Assembly: GCA_944321945.1 (NCBI GenBank)
Contig: CALUNE010000002.1
Coordinates: 222,287-286,286, forward strand
Direction of reading: 5' to 3'
Origin: an uncultured Alistipes sp.
GTDB lineage: Bacteria > Bacteroidota > Bacteroidia > Bacteroidales > Rikenellaceae
DNA length: 64,000 bases
Shown here one piece after another: positions 59,488 to 64,000 of this stretch (its first letter is position 1; the number at the start of each line of letters is the position of its first letter). The notes under the pieces were generated by a model. That model searched no databases, was not told where the DNA came from, and saw nothing but the letters and a program-made list of their open reading frames with translations. The position numbers and the translations under genes were made by a program.

Positions 59488-60602
59488 TGAAACGCAACGG
59501 TTTTTGGGCTTTTGTCCGCAAGGAGGCGCTGCATATCGTGCGCGATCCCCGTACGATGCTGATCGTGCTGGGAATTCCCGTCGTGCAGCTGCTGCTCTTC
59601 GGATTCGCCCTTTCGACCGAGGTCAACAACCTCGACTTTGCCGTCGCGGCTCCACACCGCTCCGAAGCCGTGCGGCAGGTGGTCGAACGCATCGCGGCCA
59701 ACGACTGTTTCACCTTCCGGGGATATGTCGATCCGGCGCAGATCGACCGTGTATTGCGTACGGGCCGGGCCGATGTGGTGGTGGCCTTTGCCCGAGACTT
59801 TGACCGGCGGCAGGCGGAGCATCTCCGTCCGGGAGGGGAAGCGGCTGCCGGAATGGGTGCCGGACCGGCCGTGCAGCTCGTTTTCGATGCGTCGAATCCC
59901 AATACGGCATCGGCCGGAGCGGGCTATCTGCGCCGTCTTCTGTCGGACGGCGATGCCGCCGCAGGTGTCGAGATGCATCTGCTCTACAATCCGCAGATGA
60001 AGAGCGCCTACAACTTTGTTCCCGGAATCATGGGGCTGCTGTTCATCCTGATCTGCTCGATCATGACCTCCGTCTCGATCGTCCGCGAAAAGGAGACCGG
60101 AACGATGGAGGTGTTGCTTGTCTCGCCCGTGCGGCCCGTCGGGATCGTCTTCGCCAAGATGATCCCCTACTTCGTGCTTTCGTGTGTGGATCTGGCCGTC
60201 ATTCTGCTGCTGGTCCGTTACGTGCTGGGTGTTCCGCTGTCGGGAAGTCTTGCGGCCGTGGTCGGGATTTCGGTCCTCTATCTGCTGCTCGCCCTGGCTC
60301 TCGGGCTCTTCATCTCGACGATCGCCGACCGCCAGGCCACGGCTCTCGTCATCTCGGCCATGCTCATGCTGTTGCCCGTTATCATGCTCTCGGGGATGAT
60401 CTTCCCGATCGAGAACATGCCGCGGATTCTGCAGGCCCTTTCGTGCGTGATCCCGGCCCGCTGGTACATCGAAGCCGTGCGCAAACTGATGATCCAGGCG
60501 CTGCCCTTTTCGGCCGTGCTGCGCGAATTCGGCATCCTGCTGGCCATGACCGTTGCACTGGTCGGTGTGGCCCTGCGCAAGTTCAACGACAAACTCGAAT
60601 GA
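59487..60602 (+). CDS. ABC-2 type permease 1 (YbhS/YbhR family)
   Basis: 371 residues. One N-terminal membrane helix (MLIVLGIPVVQLLLFGFALS), a large extracytoplasmic domain (about 45-175, LDFAVAAPHRSEAVRQVVERIAAND), then five helices starting KSAYNFVPGIMGLLFILICSIMTSVSIVREKETGTMEVLLVSPVRP (the ABC-2 signature EKExGTxExLLxSP). LSGMIFPIENMPRILQALS is the usual late motif. ATG 59487 overlaps the ATPase 2 stop (TGATG). Confidence 0.93.
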   Translation: MKRNGFWAFVRKEALHIVRDPRTMLIVLGIPVVQLLLFGFALSTEVNNLDFAVAAPHRSEAVRQVVERIAANDCFTFRGYVDPAQIDRVLRTGRADVVVAFARDFDRRQAEHLRPGGEAAAGMGAGPAVQLVFDASNPNTASAGAGYLRRLLSDGDAAAGVEMHLLYNPQMKSAYNFVPGIMGLLFILICSIMTSVSIVREKETGTMEVLLVSPVRPVGIVFAKMIPYFVLSCVDLAVILLLVRYVLGVPLSGSLAAVVGISVLYLLLALALGLFISTIADRQATALVISAMLMLLPVIMLSGMIFPIENMPRILQALSCVIPARWYIEAVRKLMIQALPFSAVLREFGILLAMTVALVGVALRKFNDKLE

Positions 60603-61711
60603 TTGCCATGCGTACGCTTCTGGTTTTGTTGGACAAGGAGTTCCGGCAGTTTTTCCGGAATCCGTTTCTTCCGAGGGTGGTCATCATCTTCCCGCTGATG
60701 ATCATGTTCGTCATTCCGTGGGTCACGACCCTCGACGTGCGGCATATCGACGTGGCGGTGGTCGATCACGACCGTTCGCAAACCTCGCGTCGCATCGTCT
60801 GCAAGATTGCCGCCTCGGATTACTTCACGCTCCGCGGTGTCGAGGCGGATTACGGTGCCGCGCTGCGCCGGCTCGAGGCGGGTGATGTCGATGCCATACT
60901 CGAGATCCCCGACCGTTTCGAACGCTCGCTCGCGGCGGCGGATCCCGAATGGGTCAGCATCGCGGCCAACGGTGTGAATGCCCTCAAGGGAAGTCTCGGC
61001 GGACAGTATCTCGCCGCGGTGGTCGGCGAAACCCTGGCCGAACTGGCGTGCGAACGCGGCGAAACGCTTCCGAACGCGGCTCCGATTGTGCAGAACCGCT
61101 ACAATCCGACGCTCGAGTACCGTTATTACATGATTCCGGCGCTGATGATCATGCTGCTGGTGATGCTTTGCGGATTCCTTCCGGCACTGAATCTCGTCGG
61201 CGAGAAGGAGGCCGGAACCATCGAGCAGATGAACGTCACGCCCGTCAACCGATGGACGTTTGCGCTGGCCAAACTGATCCCCTTCTGGCTGATCGGCCTG
61301 GTCGTGCTGGGTCTGGTGATGATCGTGGCCCGGGTGGTCTATGGTCTGGCGCCCGAAGGTTCGCCGGGCGCCATCTTTCTGGCGGCGGCGCTCTTTGTCT
61401 TTACGATGTCGGGCTTGGGATTCGGCGTTGCGAACGGTTCGTCGAACATGCAGCAGACCATGTTCGTGATGTTCTTCTTCGTGATGATCTTTATTCTGAT
61501 GAGCGGTCTGATCACCCCCGTCGAATCGATGCCCCGCTGGGCGCAGGGGTTGACCCGTGTTTTGCCGCCGCGTTACTTTGTCGATGCCATGCGCGCCCTC
61601 TACCTCAAGGGGGCCACGATTGCCGATCTGTGGGTCGAATACGTCGCGCTGACGCTCTTCGCGCTGCTCTTCAACGGCTGGGCCGCGTTGAGCTATCGGA
61701 AACAGCGCTGA
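60599..61711 (+). CDS. ABC-2 type permease 2 (YbhR/YbhS family)
   Basis: 370 residues, same layout as permease 1: N-terminal helix RVVIIFPLMIMFVIPWVTTL, extracytoplasmic domain, then EYRYYMIPALMIMLLVMLCGFLPALNLVGEKEAGTIEQMNVTPVNRW and ILMSGLITPVESMPRWAQGLTRVLPPRYFVDAMRALYLKG. The two permeases probably form a heterodimer. ATG 60599 gives the ATGA overlap seen throughout the operon; an ATG at 60608 is possible. Last gene; it ends 13 bases from the convergent response-regulator gene. Confidence 0.93.
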   Translation: MIAMRTLLVLLDKEFRQFFRNPFLPRVVIIFPLMIMFVIPWVTTLDVRHIDVAVVDHDRSQTSRRIVCKIAASDYFTLRGVEADYGAALRRLEAGDVDAILEIPDRFERSLAAADPEWVSIAANGVNALKGSLGGQYLAAVVGETLAELACERGETLPNAAPIVQNRYNPTLEYRYYMIPALMIMLLVMLCGFLPALNLVGEKEAGTIEQMNVTPVNRWTFALAKLIPFWLIGLVVLGLVMIVARVVYGLAPEGSPGAIFLAAALFVFTMSGLGFGVANGSSNMQQTMFVMFFFVMIFILMSGLITPVESMPRWAQGLTRVLPPRYFVDAMRALYLKGATIADLWVEYVALTLFALLFNGWAALSYRKQR

Positions 61712-61724
61712 TCCTGCCGCCGGG

Positions 61725-62540
61725 TCACTCCTTGCCGGGAAGACCGCCCGGAAGCAGGGCGTGGCGGGTGAGGAAATCGTAGAACGATTGCCGGTAGTTT
61801 TCCGAGATCGGGATACGCTCGTGGTCGAAGAGGATCCGGTTGCGTTCGATCGTGCGGATCTTCGACGGCTGGACGATGTACGAGCGGTGGACCCGCACGA
61901 ACCGGTCCGCCGGGAGTTGCTCCTCGAGCGTCTTCAGGCTCAGGAGCGAAACCACCGGATGGGCTTCGCCCTCGACGTGGATCTTCACGTAGTCCTTCAG
62001 CCCCTCGATGTAGCGGATCCGCTCCAGCGGGATCTGTTGCAGACGGTATTCGGTCTTGACGATAAGGCTTTGCGGCGCAGCCTCCCGTGGAGACGGAGTG
62101 GCCGGCGAGGTCTCCCCTGCTGCTTCTGAGGAGTTCGTGCCGGCTGCATCTTCGGTCCGTTCGGCCCGGCACTTCAGGTCGAACCACGCGAGAGCCTTGT
62201 TGGCCGCCGAGAGAAAGTCGTTGTAGCTGATCGGCTTGAGCAGGTAGTCCATCGCCTGGACCCGGAAACCCTCGACCGCATACTGGCTGAACGCCGTGGT
62301 GAAGATCACACGCGTCTGTCCGGGCAGCATCCGCGAAAGCTCCATGCCGCTCAATCCCGGCATCTGGATGTCGCAGAAGAGCAGATCGACCGGCCGTTCG
62401 CGCAGGGCCGCAAAGGCCGCCGTGCCGCTGCCGAAGGAGCCGGCCAGCTCGAGGAACGGCGTCTTGCGGACGTATCCCTCCATCAGTTCGACGGCCAGCG
62501 GCTCGTCGTCGATCACCATGCAGGTCAGTTTCCGATTCAT
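61725..62540 (-). CDS. LytTR-family response regulator
   Basis: 271 residues. Receiver domain (about 1-120): CMVIDDEPLAVELMEGYV, phospho-acceptor Asp in PVDLLFCDIQMPGLSG, Lys in MDYLLKPISYNDFL. A low-complexity linker of about 35 residues (AERTEDAAGTNSSEAAGETS) leads to a LytTR DNA-binding domain (RIRYIEGLKDYVKIHVEG, DRFVRVHRSYIVQPSKI, IPISENYRQSF). The ATG overlaps the kinase stop (ATGA at 62537-62540). The targets are unknown; the adjacent ABC exporter is convergent, not divergent. Confidence 0.93.
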   Translation of the reverse strand: MNRKLTCMVIDDEPLAVELMEGYVRKTPFLELAGSFGSGTAAFAALRERPVDLLFCDIQMPGLSGMELSRMLPGQTRVIFTTAFSQYAVEGFRVQAMDYLLKPISYNDFLSAANKALAWFDLKCRAERTEDAAGTNSSEAAGETSPATPSPREAAPQSLIVKTEYRLQQIPLERIRYIEGLKDYVKIHVEGEAHPVVSLLSLKTLEEQLPADRFVRVHRSYIVQPSKIRTIERNRILFDHERIPISENYRQSFYDFLTRHALLPGGLPGKE

Positions 62541-63586
62541 GACTCCGTCAGATTGATACACAGCAGTGCCGTGAAGGCATCTCCCGTACGTCCGTATTCG
62601 AGCGTGTAATGTCCGGGATAGATCATCTCCAGGCGTTTGGTGAGGTTAGAAAGTCCGATCCCCGAACCGCTTCGGTCCGAGGCGCCCGATTTGGGAAAAT
62701 AACTGTTCTCGATCCGGCCGATCAGCTGGTTGCCGATTTCGTGAATGTCGATGGCTATGTAGGAGGCCCGGTCGTTGTCGACGCCGTGTTTGAAGGCATT
62801 CTCCACCAGCGAGATGAACAGCAGCGGAGCAACGAGGCGCTGCGAGGGTTCGTCGGGCAGCGAGAGGACGAGCTTCACATGACGCGGCAGGCGGATGCGC
62901 ATCAGTTCGATGTAGTCGCGCAGGAAGCCGATTTCGGCCGCAACCGGGACTGTCGGCCGGCTGCTGTCGTAGAGCACGTAGCGCAGCAGGCGGCTCAGAT
63001 CATGCACGGCCTGCTGCGCCCGATCGGTATCGAGCTGGATGAGCGAATAGATGTTGTTGAGCGTGTTGAAGAGAAAATGGGGGTTCAACTGGCTCTTGAG
63101 ATTCTGCAGTTCGGCCTGTGTGTGGCTGTGTTCCAGCTCTTTGCGGGCGGCTTCGGCCCGATACCATCCGCTTGTCATGCGGATGGCCACGCTGACGCCC
63201 ACGACCAGCAGGTAGAGCGCCAGATTGCCTGCAAAGAAGCGGACCGTATGCTGCCAGGGACGGACCATCGGCGGGTGGTGCAGGTCGGGCGGAAGCACGT
63301 AGCGGAACAGCAGGTGGACCAGCACCATCACCGAGGCGATGAGCAGCAGGTTGTAGCCCGCATAGCGGCCGAAACGGCGTATGGTGAGGTAACGGTCGAT
63401 CAGCAGGAAATAGTTCGTATAGAAGACTGCCATGAACGAAATGGGCACGAGCAGGAACCGCACATATTGCGGGCCGTTCATCAGCGGCCGGTTGGGGCCC
63501 GTAAGGAAGAGCGGCATGCCGAAGATCACGGCCCAAACCGTGACGTGGATGAGCCACCCGGTGATTTTCGATTGTGAAGCGGTCAT
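62537..63586 (-). CDS. LytS-type (His_kinase family) sensor histidine kinase
   Basis: 349 residues. Four membrane helices (about 10-30, 42-62, 76-95, 117-138) with little extracytoplasmic sequence, a short coiled coil, then the His_kinase domain with the phospho-His in LNPHFLFNTLNNIYSL. The ATPase domain has PLLFISLVENAFKHGVDND (N box) and SGSGIGLSNLTKRLEMIYPG (G box). Partner of the LytTR regulator. A TAnnTTTG box lies only 5 bases before the ATG. Confidence 0.93.
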   Translation of the reverse strand: MTASQSKITGWLIHVTVWAVIFGMPLFLTGPNRPLMNGPQYVRFLLVPISFMAVFYTNYFLLIDRYLTIRRFGRYAGYNLLLIASVMVLVHLLFRYVLPPDLHHPPMVRPWQHTVRFFAGNLALYLLVVGVSVAIRMTSGWYRAEAARKELEHSHTQAELQNLKSQLNPHFLFNTLNNIYSLIQLDTDRAQQAVHDLSRLLRYVLYDSSRPTVPVAAEIGFLRDYIELMRIRLPRHVKLVLSLPDEPSQRLVAPLLFISLVENAFKHGVDNDRASYIAIDIHEIGNQLIGRIENSYFPKSGASDRSGSGIGLSNLTKRLEMIYPGHYTLEYGRTGDAFTALLCINLTES

Positions 63587-63590
63587 GGAA

Positions 63591-63598
63591 CAAAGGTA
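63591..63598 (-). promoter_or_regulatory. -7 box immediately before the histidine kinase ATG
   Basis: TACCTTTG on the minus strand, perfect TAnnTTTG, ending 5 bases before the annotated ATG (63586). Initiation about 5-8 bases downstream would give a leaderless mRNA. Confidence 0.5.
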
Positions 63599-63640
63599 AT
63601 AAAATTTTGGCTCGGCACTTCTCGGGACCGGCTTTTTAAA

Positions 63641-64000
63641 TTGGGCCGGGAGCGGATTCGCCGGTCGGGAACCTGGTAAGAGCCGATCGCCCCTAGGGCC
63701 GGCTTCTTAAGCCGGTTAAATTGGGCCGGGAGCGGATTCGACGATCGGAAACCAGGTAAGAGCCGATCGCCCCTAGGGCCGGCTTTTTAAGCCGGTTAAA
63801 CTGGGCCGGGAGCGGCTTCGCCGATCGGAAACCTGGTAAGAGCCGATCGCCCCTAGGGCCGGCTTCTTAAGCCGGTTAAGTTGGGCCGGGAGCGGATTCG
63901 ACGATCGGAAACCCGGTAAGAGTCGATCGCCCCTAGGGCCGGCTTCTTAAGCCGGTTAAGTTGGGCCGGGAGCGGATTCGACGATCGGAAACCCGGTAAG
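63641..64000. repeat. 80-bp tandem repeat array, four copies plus a partial fifth cut by the window edge
   Basis: Units start at 63641, 63721, 63801, 63881 and 63961, each beginning (T/C)TGGGCCGGGAGCGG, with exactly 80-bp period. A degenerate end of one more unit lies at 63624-63640. The right half of each unit is almost invariant and full of palindromes: CGATCG, CCCTAGGG, and CCGGCTT/AAGCCGG with a 3-base spacer. The left half varies at a few positions. 80 is not a multiple of 3 and each unit has TAA triplets, so it is not coding. The array continues past the window. Confidence 0.95.

Noticed and set aside
63641-64000. CRISPR array
   Set aside because: The whole 80-bp unit repeats, with no unique spacers between short repeats, and no cas genes are in the window.
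1-64000. tRNA or rRNA genes
   Set aside because: I scanned for T-loop-like GGTTCGAxTCC blocks and rRNA landmarks and saw none outside coding sequence; a tRNA search program could confirm.

Overview
The window is chromosomal DNA from a GC-rich member of the Bacteroidales; an Alistipes-like organism fits best (inference). The evidence is the high GC content, promoters of the Bacteroidetes type (TAnnTTTG at -7, seen before most transcription units), the absence of clear Shine-Dalgarno sequences, and typical families: FISUMP lipoprotein, DUF3109, FloA/NfeD, SPOR protein, SerC-SerA-DUF1015 and lipoprotein efflux adaptors. I saw no rRNA, tRNA, insertion sequence, phage gene or CRISPR array.

Layout. 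1-13.9 kb is mostly housekeeping: the end of a YggS-family gene, proC, then a minus-strand cluster (yicC, gmk, nadD with a TPR tail, ddl, DUF3109, M23/LysM peptidase). Plus-strand serC-serA-DUF1015, a DUF805 protein and a korDABC 2-oxoacid:ferredoxin oxidoreductase operon follow. 13.9-18.4 kb is a tightly overlapping minus-strand operon (ZnuB-type permease, LptF/G-type permease, ribBA, fmt). 18.5-29.2 kb runs mostly on the plus strand: mtaB, an orphan membrane sensor-like protein, trkH, a SPOR-like protein, nfeD, floA, a double-CDGSH protein (minus), a FISUMP lipoprotein and an MFS transporter. 29.4-33.2 kb is a minus-strand methionine operon (metY-metX-hom). It is preceded by what looks like a complete ribosome-mediated attenuator: a 33-residue leader peptide with six Met in nine residues, mutually exclusive RNA pairings and an intrinsic terminator.

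33.2-62 kb is rich in export and envelope redox functions. It holds two RND tripartite pumps (each adaptor, pump and outer-membrane factor), one with a TetR gene in its operon and a divergent AraC gene. It also holds a D-lactate dehydrogenase, an operon for a cupin-CMD protein, a NapH/NapG-like fusion ferredoxin and an Fe-S aldo/keto reductase, a MATE exporter and a Crp-type regulator. A seven-gene, translationally coupled operon encodes TetR, TolC, HlyD, two ABC ATPases and two ABC-2 permeases, like E. coli ybiH(cecR)-ybhGFSR plus its own TolC. A LytTR/LytS two-component system follows on the minus strand. The last 360 bases are an array of exactly 80-bp tandem repeats that runs off the end of the window.

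The two most interesting features are the methionine leader/attenuator at 32964-33120 and the palindrome-rich 80-bp array at 63641-64000. Many convergent gene pairs share strong bidirectional hairpin terminators, and most operons are joined by 4-base ATGA overlaps.
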